16,086 nucleotides of DNA, from NCBI GenBank assembly GCA_002469915.1, contig DKOG01000098.1, positions 1 to 16,086 on the forward strand, written 5' to 3'. Positions 8,251 to 15,790 of the stretch are shown here, piece after piece. The position numbers and the translations under genes are program-made. Source of the DNA: Bacteroidetes bacterium UBA7368. GTDB taxonomy: Bacteria; Bacteroidota; Rhodothermia; Rhodothermales; UBA10348. Every line of letters begins with the position of its first letter. Within the stretch, counting starts at the first letter, position 1. The notes beneath the pieces were generated by a model that worked only from the letters and a program-made list of their open reading frames with translations, had not been told where the DNA came from and did not search any database.

Positions 8251-8940
8251 TTGATTGAGTTAAACAACGTATCGATTTCTTTCCCCGTACCAGGGGGCGA
8301 GGCCAGACATGTGCTGGAAAACATATCGCTGAAAATTGGGCGAGGGGAGCTGGTGTATCTCGTCGGTCCCACCGGTAGCGGAAAGTCGTCTCTCTTGCGT
8401 TCCTTGTATATGGAGCATCCCCCCCAAACGGGAAGCATTCGTATTGTCGATTTCAGTTCTTCAACGATGAAGCGCTCAGAGATTCCCTACTTACGAAGAA
8501 GTCTAGGGGTCGTGTTTCAGGACTTTCAGCTACTCCCGGATCGAAATGTCTTCGATAATGTAGCGTTTGCGCAGTTCGTGACGGGAAATCGCGGAAAATC
8601 TGTAAAAAACAGAGTTATCCAAGTACTTTCGCGTGTAGGCCTTTCGCACAAGCGCAATCAGTTTCCTCACGAGTTGTCTGGGGGAGAGCAGCAACGAGTC
8701 GTGATCGCACGCGCCATAATCAACGAGCCTTGGATTATTCTAGCCGATGAGCCGACGGGGAATCTTGATCCTACCGTCGCCGACCAGATTCAAAAGCTAC
8801 TTATTGGATTAAATCGATCTGGAATGACGGTTCTTATGGCTACTCACGATTATCGACTGGTTCGTAATTACCCCTCTAGGACACTTGCCGTCATGAATAA
8901 ACGCATCGTTGAAGTGGATCCTCGATCATTATCCAGTTGA
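8251..8940 (+). CDS. ftsE: Cell-division ABC ATPase FtsE
   Basis: A 229-residue ABC ATPase, the usual length of FtsE. FtsE pairs with the membrane protein FtsX and links the divisome to activation of peptidoglycan hydrolases. Features: Walker [10 protein letters not shown] (39-47), Q-loop [19 protein letters not shown] (Q90), signature LSGGEQQR (142-149), Walker [15 protein letters not shown] (161-174) and H-loop [22 protein letters not shown] and [10 protein letters not shown] are characteristic of FtsE. The only reasonable start is TTG 8251, giving [11 protein letters not shown] as in homologues; upstream in frame there is no ATG or GTG before the stop. ftsX is not beside it; the two genes are commonly apart in Bacteroidota-type genomes. 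Followed by a 192-base gap. Confidence 0.87.
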   Translation: MIELNNVSISFPVPGGEARHVLENISLKIGRGELVYLVGPTGSGKSSLLRSLYMEHPPQTGSIRIVDFSSSTMKRSEIPYLRRSLGVVFQDFQLLPDRNVFDNVAFAQFVTGNRGKSVKNRVIQVLSRVGLSHKRNQFPHELSGGEQQRVVIARAIINEPWIILADEPTGNLDPTVADQIQKLLIGLNRSGMTVLMATHDYRLVRNYPSRTLAVMNKRIVEVDPRSLSS

Positions 8941-9039
8941 CCTCGTTTCGGGTGTTTTCCAGTGGTTTGCTCACGGGGAGGTACAAGGTTATATTGCCGC
9001 CTATTCGATTTAAAAGCGGCATTTAACTTCATAAAGGGA

Positions 9040-9054
9040 GTTTTAGTCTAAAAC
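9040..9054. promoter_or_regulatory. Perfect palindrome, possible operator upstream of the AGCS gene
   Basis: GTTTTAG and CTAAAAC surround a single central T at 9047, giving a 15-base perfect inverted repeat 78 bases before the symporter start, within the 192-base gap after ftsE. Size and position fit a dimeric regulator site. It is AT-rich and could arise by chance. No convincing -35/-10 pair is seen; TACAAT at 9090-9095 is the best -10 candidate. Confidence 0.3.
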
Positions 9055-9132
9055 CTGACATTTAGCGGATTCCCGCGTAATCGCATCGCTACAATGAAAG
9101 CCGTACACCATCCGGACAAACGTCACTGATTC

Positions 9133-10812
9133 ATGGAAGCCTTAGAGCATTTTATTGAGATTGCTAACAATCTTCTGTCACCCGTACTAGTCATTGGACT
9201 TCTCGGTGCTGGCGCGTTTTTGACCATTCGCCTTGGATTTATCCAGTTGCGGCGATTGGGTCACGGCTTTGCTGTAACCTCTGGGAAATACGATGATCCA
9301 GACGATGAGGGTGATGTATCGCATTTTCAGGCCCTCACGACAGCACTTTCCGCTACCGTGGGAACTGGTAATATTGCCGGTGTTGCACTGGCCATTCACT
9401 GGGGCGGTCCCGGAGCGCTTTTCTGGATGTGGGTTACAGCTCTTCTCGGGATGGCTACAAAATATGCTGAGGTTACGCTAGCTCAGCACTATCGCGTCTC
9501 GATGGACGACGGTCATAAATGGGAAGGTTCGGTCGCGGGTGGTCCGATGTACTACATCGAGCACGGTATAAAAGACGTGTTTGGATGGAATTGGAAGCCA
9601 GTTGCCATGTTCTTTGCCTTCATGCTGATGATTACCTCATTTTTTACAGGTAATGCCATTCAGTCAAATACGATTGCAACCCAGGTGGCTGACAACTTCG
9701 GGATTGCTACTTGGATTACAGGTCTGTTTACGGCCGGTATCGTAGGTGCCGTAATTATCGGTGGGATTCAACGAATTGGGAAAGTAACCGGTATTCTGGC
9801 GCCCGTAATGGCCGGTTTGTATGTCGCAGCCGCTTTATTGGTTTTGATTATCAATTTTGAAGGGGTGCTTCCGGCCTTTGGTACCATCTTCCGTGAAGCG
9901 TTCAATCCGACGGCTGGTGTAGCCGGAACGGGAATGGGAATCTTCCTCTTTACTCTTAGGTATGGCGTTCAGCGTGGGCTGTTTTCCAATGAGGCTGGTC
10001 AGGGTTCTGCCCCAATCGCTCATTCTGCTGCTAAGACGAAAGAGCCTGTTTCTGAAGGCGTCGTAGCGTTGCTAGAGCCATTCATTGACACCATTGTGAT
10101 TTGCACAATGACCGGTCTGGTAATTGTATCCACGGGCGTTTTTGAGGCAAAAGTACCAACTGAGATTTCGCTTAGCGATGGAAATATCTCGTACTTGGAG
10201 CCCAATGCAGATGGGAATTATGAAACAGTCAGTGCTCCTGATCAAATTCAGGTTGCTGATGGGGTTCCTGCACAAACAGGTGACGGACAGTTCGCTTTTT
10301 ACGATGTATCTGTTGATAAATTCTTTACTGATAAAGCGCAGACTATACCGTTTACGGGTGTTATCACTACGGATACGGACTTAGCGGAATCGTCCAGCGG
10401 TGAGAGCTACACCGTGCTCTATGGAAATGCGGCTCGCAATAGCTCGCCGCTAACGACCCTAGGTTTTGAGCAAGGTCTTGATCCCATCGGTCTTGGATGG
10501 CTAGGTAAATACGTGGTGTTGATTTGCGTATTCCTCTTTGCGGTATCTACGGCGATCTCCTGGAGTTACTACGGCGATCGTTGCGCGAACTACATCTGGG
10601 GTAAAAAAGCGATCCTTCCGTACAAATTTGTCTTCCTAATTTTCCACTTCGTTGGAGCGACATTAGCTGTGACCACGATTTGGGACCTCGGAGACGTAGC
10701 ACTGTCCTTAGTTACGTTGCCCAACGTAATCAGTCTGATTCTTCTTTCTGGATTGCTTAAGAAGGTTACAGACAGTTACTTCGAGCGGAAACCTTGGGAG
10801 AAATTCGGTTGA
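9133..10812 (+). CDS. AGCS-family sodium:alanine/glycine symporter with an acidic insert
   Basis: A 559-residue polytopic membrane protein of the alanine-or-glycine:cation symporter family, which imports small neutral amino acids with sodium. Seen are TIRLGFIQLRRL, the signature ALSATVGTGNIAGVALAI, the TKYAEVTLAQHYR region, GGPMYYIEHG, the RGLFSNEAGQGSAPIAHSAA motif, and FAVSTAISWSYYGDRC near the end. Family members are usually 450-490 residues. The extra length lies between about 340 and 440, after CTMTGLVIVSTGVF and before GFEQGLDPIG: a hydrophilic block with many D and E and few K or R, predicted outside the cytoplasmic membrane. ATG 9133 places the first membrane helix normally; no Shine-Dalgarno sequence is seen. 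The gene heads a run with upp (12-base gap). Substrate could be alanine, glycine, serine or glutamine. Confidence 0.9.
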   Translation: MEALEHFIEIANNLLSPVLVIGLLGAGAFLTIRLGFIQLRRLGHGFAVTSGKYDDPDDEGDVSHFQALTTALSATVGTGNIAGVALAIHWGGPGALFWMWVTALLGMATKYAEVTLAQHYRVSMDDGHKWEGSVAGGPMYYIEHGIKDVFGWNWKPVAMFFAFMLMITSFFTGNAIQSNTIATQVADNFGIATWITGLFTAGIVGAVIIGGIQRIGKVTGILAPVMAGLYVAAALLVLIINFEGVLPAFGTIFREAFNPTAGVAGTGMGIFLFTLRYGVQRGLFSNEAGQGSAPIAHSAAKTKEPVSEGVVALLEPFIDTIVICTMTGLVIVSTGVFEAKVPTEISLSDGNISYLEPNADGNYETVSAPDQIQVADGVPAQTGDGQFAFYDVSVDKFFTDKAQTIPFTGVITTDTDLAESSSGESYTVLYGNAARNSSPLTTLGFEQGLDPIGLGWLGKYVVLICVFLFAVSTAISWSYYGDRCANYIWGKKAILPYKFVFLIFHFVGATLAVTTIWDLGDVALSLVTLPNVISLILLSGLLKKVTDSYFERKPWEKFG

Positions 10813-10824
10813 TCGGACATCGAT

Positions 10825-11451
10825 ATGCAAAAGCTTCGAGTCATTGATCATCCGATCCTGAAAAGGGATCTTACGATTCTCAGAAAAGCAGATACCCCTT
10901 ATGGACTCTTTCGAGAGACCATAAGGGCCGTGTCGTCTGTTTTGGCCTACGAGGTTTTTAGAACCTTGGAGTTGAAAGAGGTCGAAATCGACACGCCCCT
11001 TGAACGAACCCTGGGGCATGAGATTGCTGAGGACGTGATAGTCGTTCCCATCCTTAGGGCTGGGTTGGGTATGATTGATGGGTTTGTGGAGTTTTTGCCG
11101 GAGGCTCGAATTGGTCACTTAGGCATGTACCGTGACGAGGAGACCCATGAACCGGTAGATTATTACGCGAATATCCCGAGTGGGATAGAGACGGCCAAGG
11201 TAATTGTAGTGGATCCGATGTTGGCGACCGGAGGGAGCGCATCGGGAGCCATCAATCATCTAAAGGCCCTAGGGGCTACCGATGTGACGCTAGTAACATT
11301 GGTTTCTGCTCCTGAAGGGATCGCCCTCGTTCATGCAGACCACCCAGAGGTTGCCATTGTAACGGCCGTGGTCGATCGTGAGCTTGATTCAAACGCCTAT
11401 ATACGCCCGGGGCTTGGAGATGCGGGTGATCGGATATATGGTACCAGTTAA
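10825..11451 (+). CDS. upp: Uracil phosphoribosyltransferase
   Basis: A 208-residue enzyme of pyrimidine salvage: uracil plus PRPP gives UMP and pyrophosphate. The length is exactly that of bacterial Upp. VIDHPILKRDLTILRK and ETPLER-like DTPLERTLG are present, along with PILRAGLGMIDG, HLGMYRDEETHEPVDYYANIP, the PRPP loop VVDPMLATGGSASG (128-141), and the C-terminal uracil-binding part YIRPGLGDAGDRIYGT. All motifs are intact. It lies 12 bases after the AGCS gene and 11 bases before the NhaC-type gene, so probably in the same transcript. Upp is often next to a uracil permease; here the neighbouring transporters are of other families. Confidence 0.97.
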   Translation: MQKLRVIDHPILKRDLTILRKADTPYGLFRETIRAVSSVLAYEVFRTLELKEVEIDTPLERTLGHEIAEDVIVVPILRAGLGMIDGFVEFLPEARIGHLGMYRDEETHEPVDYYANIPSGIETAKVIVVDPMLATGGSASGAINHLKALGATDVTLVTLVSAPEGIALVHADHPEVAIVTAVVDRELDSNAYIRPGLGDAGDRIYGTS

Positions 11452-11462
11452 CACGTGAGAAA

Positions 11463-13379
11463 ATGGCATTACGCAACCTATCAGTCCTGATTGTTCTTGC
11501 TCTTGTATTAGGCTTCTCGCCAGATACAGCGGCGGCCCAGTACGTTTCCATGGAAACCCCTTCTGTGTATTTGGATGGCATTGGGTTTGATGTGTCCGTT
11601 GAGGTGAAAGGCGATACGCTAGCCGTACGTGCCTATCAAGTACAAGGGACAGGCGCACCGGTAACGGTAGAACAAGATCCAAGTGACGGTAAGTGGTCGG
11701 CGTCAAATGTCGTGGTATCGGGCGGAGGAGAGCAGGTTGTGACCTTGTTAAGGGACGGGGTGCCGATTCTTGAGCAAGCGACAAGAGAAATTCCCGGATG
11801 GTTTTCAATCATACCCCCTCTGATCGCTATTGCCGTCGCGTTAATATTCAAACGCGTGATCCCCGCATTGTTTTTAGGTTTGTGGGTTGGCGCGACGATG
11901 GTGGTAGGCCTGTCCTTCACAGGCGCGTTTTCTGGTCTCTTGAATGCGTTTCAAGTGTATGTGCTGAATGCATTTATTGAGGATGGTCATGCTTCGGTGG
12001 TCCTCTTTTCTTGTATGATTGGAGGCATGGTGGGCATCATTTCCCGAAACGGAGGTATGCAAGGGGTTGTGAACCACATTGTTAAATGGGCCAACACGGC
12101 AAAGCGCGGGCAGGTCGCGACAGGGATTTTAGGTATAGCGATCTTTTTTGATGACTACGCCAACACGCTGGTCGTTGGTAATACCATGCGCCCTGTCACG
12201 GATAAACTGAGAATTTCCCGAGAGAAGCTAGCCTATATCGTGGATTCAACGGCAGCTCCGGTCGCTTGTATTGCTTTCGTAACCACTTGGATCGGATATG
12301 AAGTGGGATTGATTGGCGACGCTATGACCAAGATCGACGGTCTTACAGGATCTCCATTTGGGTTTTTTCTGGCTTCCATTCCTTATTCGTTTTATCCCAT
12401 TCTGGCTATCTTTTTCGTGTTTGCCGTCTCGTTGACACAACGTGATTTTGGTCCCATGCTCAAGGCAGAAATAAGGACACGCAGCACAGGAGCAGTTCTG
12501 GGGCCCGATGCGGATGTAGATGACGCGGCATTGAATGCTGAAGAAGCGAAGCCAATTAAGGGCAAACCGCAGCGAGCCATCAATGCGGTACTTCCGGTTC
12601 TTGTTTTAGTATTTGGTGTACTTATCGGATTGTATGCCACAGGGGAAGGAGACTCGATCCGGGATATTATCGGTTCAGCCGATTCGTATAAGGCCCTTAT
12701 GTGGGCTTCCTTGGGCGCAGTAATAGTGGCCGCAGTTCTGACGAGTATCCAGCGCATCATGGGTATAGGTCAAATTGTTGAAGCGTGGTATACCGGGTTG
12801 AAAAGCATGCTTTTCGCCATGATTATTTTGGAGTTGGCTTGGGCGCTTTCTGCCATTACGAGCGATTTGCACACAGCTCCGTATTTAGTTTCTATTCTAG
12901 GCGATTCACTGGTGCCGGGCCTCTTACCAGCCGTCGTTTTCATTCTAGCAGCTGCCACGGCGTTTGCAACTGGTTCGAGTTGGGGAACGATGGGCATCTT
13001 GCTACCGCTGGTGCTGCCTCTAACATGGGCCGTAATGACCGTACAGGGAGTTAATGGACCCGAAGACATGCATATTTTGTACTCGGCCATTTCCTGTATT
13101 TTGGCAGGGTCCGTTTGGGGAGATCATTGTTCGCCGATCTCCGATACAACCATCCTGTCTTCCATGGCGTCGGGTTGTGACCATATAGAGCATGTGCGTA
13201 CTCAGTTGCCGTATGCTGGTTTAGTGGGTGGAGTTGCGGTGTTTTTAGGTACCATTCCTGCTGGGTTTGGCTTCCCATGGTGGGCTTCGCTCTTGATCGG
13301 AATGGCTATTCTTCTGGGAGTGTTAAAGGTTTTTGGCAAGAATGCCGATGACCATCTTCCAGACGTAATTAAAGGATAA
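11463..13379 (+). CDS. NhaC-family Na+/H+ antiporter with a secreted N-terminal domain
   Basis: A 638-residue protein. Residues 1-25 are a signal peptide (hydrophobic core VLIVLALVLGF, cleavage likely after TAAAQ). Residues about 26-110 form a short extracytoplasmic, beta-rich-looking domain (YVSMETPSVYLDGIGFDVSV...). From IPGWFSIIPPLIAIAVALIF (110 on) it is a polytopic transporter of the NhaC-like family (COG1757 type), with FFDDYANTLVVGNTMRPVTD, VDSTAAPVACIAFVTTWIGY, ATAFATGSSWGTMGILLPLV and GSVWGDHCSPISDTTILSS. The repeated D/T/S motifs suit sodium or proton binding. A charged cytoplasmic loop lies near 345-370. The likely role is sodium extrusion and pH balance, although some members exchange organic acids or amino acids. 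It is 11 bases after upp and 4 bases before the cupin gene. Confidence 0.85.
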   Translation: MALRNLSVLIVLALVLGFSPDTAAAQYVSMETPSVYLDGIGFDVSVEVKGDTLAVRAYQVQGTGAPVTVEQDPSDGKWSASNVVVSGGGEQVVTLLRDGVPILEQATREIPGWFSIIPPLIAIAVALIFKRVIPALFLGLWVGATMVVGLSFTGAFSGLLNAFQVYVLNAFIEDGHASVVLFSCMIGGMVGIISRNGGMQGVVNHIVKWANTAKRGQVATGILGIAIFFDDYANTLVVGNTMRPVTDKLRISREKLAYIVDSTAAPVACIAFVTTWIGYEVGLIGDAMTKIDGLTGSPFGFFLASIPYSFYPILAIFFVFAVSLTQRDFGPMLKAEIRTRSTGAVLGPDADVDDAALNAEEAKPIKGKPQRAINAVLPVLVLVFGVLIGLYATGEGDSIRDIIGSADSYKALMWASLGAVIVAAVLTSIQRIMGIGQIVEAWYTGLKSMLFAMIILELAWALSAITSDLHTAPYLVSILGDSLVPGLLPAVVFILAAATAFATGSSWGTMGILLPLVLPLTWAVMTVQGVNGPEDMHILYSAISCILAGSVWGDHCSPISDTTILSSMASGCDHIEHVRTQLPYAGLVGGVAVFLGTIPAGFGFPWWASLLIGMAILLGVLKVFGKNADDHLPDVIKG

Positions 13380-13383
13380 GAGA

Positions 13384-13740
13384 ATGGCTATTGAGAATTG
13401 GATCGATTCAGATGATCGTCCTTGGGGGCGGTGGGAAGAATTCCTGAACGAACCAGGTTATCGAGTTAAACGGATTTTTGTACATCCAGGGCAGCGTCTG
13501 TCCTTGCAGCGCCACGCTCTACGTTCAGAACATTGGGCGATCGCTAAGGGAACGGGAATGTTCACGCTAGATAGCGACGTATTTGAAGTCTCTGTTGGAG
13601 ATCGCGTATTTATTCCGGTTGGTGGGGTGCATCGCATCGAAAATACCGGCGATGAAAACCTGATCATCATCGAAACACAACTAGGGGTATGCGATGAAAA
13701 TGATATAGAACGCCTAGAAGACGATTACGGAAGATCCTAA
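13384..13740 (+). CDS. Stand-alone cupin of the type II phosphomannose isomerase family
   Basis: A 118-residue single-cupin protein. RPWGRWEEFLNEPGYRVKRI, HPGQRLSLQRHALRSEHW, GTGMFTL, the IPVGGVHRIENTGDENLIII strand and the final IERLEDDYGRS match the C-terminal mannose-6-phosphate isomerase domain of bifunctional ManC/AlgA proteins, here without the GDP-mannose pyrophosphorylase part. Metal-binding candidates are H and E in RHALRSEHW, Q after SL, and H in GGVHRIEN. In many relatives the first site reads H-H-H-R; here it is RHALR, so one histidine is replaced. It could interconvert mannose-6-phosphate and fructose-6-phosphate, but a non-catalytic or other sugar-binding role is possible. AAGGATAAGAG gives the clearest ribosome binding site in the window. 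Its stop overlaps the stop of the opposite gene. Confidence 0.82.
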   Translation: MAIENWIDSDDRPWGRWEEFLNEPGYRVKRIFVHPGQRLSLQRHALRSEHWAIAKGTGMFTLDSDVFEVSVGDRVFIPVGGVHRIENTGDENLIIIETQLGVCDENDIERLEDDYGRS

Positions 13741-14822
13741 GTCGTTTTCTTCTTGGAGGTGCGCTGAACGTGGCGCGTATAGAGGCTGACGCCGAACACC
13801 AAGAAAATATAGTATCCCAGGACTCTCCAAGTAAGCAGGGAAGGCGCTAGAAGTGTTTTGTCGGGCAGTAGATCTCCGAAAAACAGCGCGTAGAGACCCT
13901 CGATGCCTCCAGCTCCTCCTGGAGTGGGCATTATTAAGCCACTGATCGTCATGGCTACAGAGCGAAGGCTGAGCAGGAGCATGTCCACGTTGGGTACAAA
14001 GCTCCAAATCACGAATACCGCTAGGCCATACCTCGCGATCCACGTGCCGGTCGTCAGTAGAAATCCTCGCAGAAAGAAATCACTTTTTTGTTTCCTTAAG
14101 ACGGCCGCACGGGCTTCGAACTCTTTCATGCCATTCGATATCTGCTTTCTGTAGCGTTTTAAGAAAGGGAGTCTGAACACTCGATCAGCAACGCGACCGA
14201 GCATTTCTGGGCGATATAGCGTGGCATAGGCGAATAAGCCTGTGTAGGCCATCAGGATGAGGAAGTAAGTCACTGCCGTCCAGAGCCCGAGAACACCTAC
14301 GGAAGAAGGGATTACTTCCATGTAAAAGGCGCCCACCAGAATGACGGGAACGGATAGTGCAAACCACACTTGATCCAGTAGCATGACATAGGTCATCACG
14401 GCCGAGACATCTCCGAACGGAATCGTCCTTCCGGTGGATATTTTTGATTCTCGGGCGATGTAATAGGCTGTTAGCGGAGCACCGCCCACCACAGAAGGGG
14501 ATACATTCGACGCAAAATCCCAGGCCAGTTGGGATCTAATACCCGCTGAAAACCCAAGAGCGTGTCTAGAAACAAAACTAATTCTCCAACCACCCATTAC
14601 GACTCGGAGAACAAGCATTCCGACAGCGCCGGCCATGATGGTCGGATTAACTGAAGAAATAAACTTCTGAAAAGCCCCTTTATCGTACGTAAAGAACGCT
14701 ATAATGGCTAGGACTCCGAGACCAAGTGCTAAGGGCCAGAGCATATTTCCCACCGAGATGACCGGCGGCTCAAAGGCCGGCGCGTCGTCTTTTTCTGGAT
14801 CTGTCGAGATATTGGAAATCAT
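13737..14822 (-). CDS. Flippase-like membrane protein (lysylphosphatidylglycerol synthase TM region, UPF0104)
   Basis: A 361-residue polytopic protein. After a charged 25-residue cytoplasmic N-terminus come membrane helices at about 29-46 and 58-75, then RISFVSRHALGFSAGIRSQL and SNVSPSVVGGAPLTAYYIARE, the family signature. Several more helices lead to TISGLIMPTPGGAGGIEGLYALF, the second signature. This is the MprF-like flippase membrane region without the C-terminal aminoacyl-phosphatidylglycerol synthase domain. Such proteins are thought to move or bind lipids or lipid-linked glycans; the substrate here is unknown. It is transcribed alone, converging on the cupin gene with a 4-base stop overlap and diverging from the PHP gene across 80 bases. 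A basic tail (TSKKKTT) ends the protein. Its length is typical of the stand-alone family. Confidence 0.85.
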   Translation of the reverse strand: MISNISTDPEKDDAPAFEPPVISVGNMLWPLALGLGVLAIIAFFTYDKGAFQKFISSVNPTIMAGAVGMLVLRVVMGGWRISFVSRHALGFSAGIRSQLAWDFASNVSPSVVGGAPLTAYYIARESKISTGRTIPFGDVSAVMTYVMLLDQVWFALSVPVILVGAFYMEVIPSSVGVLGLWTAVTYFLILMAYTGLFAYATLYRPEMLGRVADRVFRLPFLKRYRKQISNGMKEFEARAAVLRKQKSDFFLRGFLLTTGTWIARYGLAVFVIWSFVPNVDMLLLSLRSVAMTISGLIMPTPGGAGGIEGLYALFFGDLLPDKTLLAPSLLTWRVLGYYIFLVFGVSLYTRHVQRTSKKKTT

Positions 14823-14891
14823 TTCGGGGGGAGGAATGAATTCTCGGAAAACGAAGGTACCGTGAGCTAGTTTCGTGTACCAGCACTAAAG

Positions 14892-14903
14892 TAGTCTAGA
14901 CTA
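14892..14903. promoter_or_regulatory. Perfect 12-base palindrome touching the PHP gene start
   Basis: TAGTCTAGACTA equals its own reverse complement and ends on the A of the ATG at 14903. It sits in the 80-base region between divergent genes. It could be an operator or a small hairpin at the translation start, but a 12-base palindrome can occur by chance. It shares the core TAGTCTA with the 9040-9054 palindrome. Confidence 0.2.
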
Positions 14904-15721
14904 TGCTTAAAGCAGATCTTCACATGCATTCTACGGCCTCAGACGGACAACTAAGTCCTACAGAGGTCGTTCGTCTTGCCAGCCGGTCAGGTCTGGATGT
15001 AATAGCGTTGACAGATCATGACACGACGGGTGGATTGGTTGAGGCCAGAAAAGAGGCCGATTCGTTAGGGATTCAGATGATAGAGGGTGCAGAAATTAGC
15101 GCTTCCTGTTTATCTGAGGAAGTTCATCTGCTTTCTTATGGATTTGACGCGGCTCATGTACAGTTGGTAACATTTTTGCAATTGCAGCAAGACCGCCGAA
15201 GGGAAAGAGCCGTCAAATTTGTGGAGATTTTGAAGGCGGAAGGTGCGCTTCCGCATAATGCGACGGCACCCGAGCCAAAACCTGGAAAGACGATAGCCCG
15301 GCCTCATATTGCCCAAATGCTTATTGAAGCGGGTACGGTGCCGGACATGAATCAGGCCTTTAACAAGTATTTGACGCCGGGCAAAAGAACATTCATTCCT
15401 AAACCACTGCCGGATGCACAAGACGTATTTGAGGTTGTACACTCAGCAGGTGGAAAGGTGGTTCTGGCTCATCCTGGTCATAACACGTCGCATCGGGTCG
15501 TGATGCACTTGATCAATGGGGGGTTGGATGGCATCGAGGTCGTACATCCATCTCATGATAAAATGCTGGAGTCCTACTATCGGAGTCTTGCCGATCAATT
15601 TGGTCTTTTCACCACGGGAGGATCAGACTTTCACGGAAGAAAGCGCCACGGCGAATTGGTATTGGGGCATATCTGGATTGAACCCGTTAAAGAAGTCCTC
15701 TCTTTGATTCGGACCTCCTAA
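14903..15721 (+). CDS. PHP-domain phosphoesterase, RnmA/YciV-like
   Basis: A 272-residue PHP-family metallo-phosphoesterase. The full metal site can be read: DLHMHSTASDG near the N-terminus, ALTDHDT, EGAEIS, EVHLLSYGFD, VLAHPGHN and TGGSDFHG near the C-terminus. The middle section, with TIARPHIAQMLIEAG and FNKYLTPGKRTFIPKPLP, matches E. coli YciV (RnmA), which trims 5' ends of short structured RNA and hydrolyses 3',5'-nucleoside bisphosphates such as pAp. It is somewhat shorter than YciV (about 293). With the NrnA-like protein upstream, the window encodes two enzymes with possible pAp or oligoribonucleotide activity. The ATG is the first in frame and begins the conserved MLKADLHMHS. No clear ribosome binding site. 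Confidence 0.88.
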   Translation: MLKADLHMHSTASDGQLSPTEVVRLASRSGLDVIALTDHDTTGGLVEARKEADSLGIQMIEGAEISASCLSEEVHLLSYGFDAAHVQLVTFLQLQQDRRRERAVKFVEILKAEGALPHNATAPEPKPGKTIARPHIAQMLIEAGTVPDMNQAFNKYLTPGKRTFIPKPLPDAQDVFEVVHSAGGKVVLAHPGHNTSHRVVMHLINGGLDGIEVVHPSHDKMLESYYRSLADQFGLFTTGGSDFHGRKRHGELVLGHIWIEPVKEVLSLIRTS

Positions 15722-15790
15722 CCATGTAAGGCGTTGAGCACATCGATTCATTAGCGTGCTGCATCCATACCTAATTCCCCCGTCCTGACT

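Noticed and set aside
8996..9020. GCCGC...GCGGC inverted repeat after ftsE as a terminator
   Set aside because: The stem is only 5-6 pairs with a 15-base loop and there is no T-run after it.
11389..11808. 139-codon minus-strand open frame across the upp/antiporter boundary
   Set aside because: It overlaps two well-supported genes and is low-complexity (R/P/L/T rich), typical of antisense frames.
2367..15721. A new defence, secretion or biosynthetic gene system in the window
   Set aside because: The genes are recognisable housekeeping, transport and envelope functions; shared operon packing is the only link seen, and no unknown conserved multi-gene module stands out.
15737..15760. AGCAC...GTGCT inverted repeat after the PHP gene as a terminator
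   Set aside because: Five-pair stem, 14-base loop, no T-run; not convincing.
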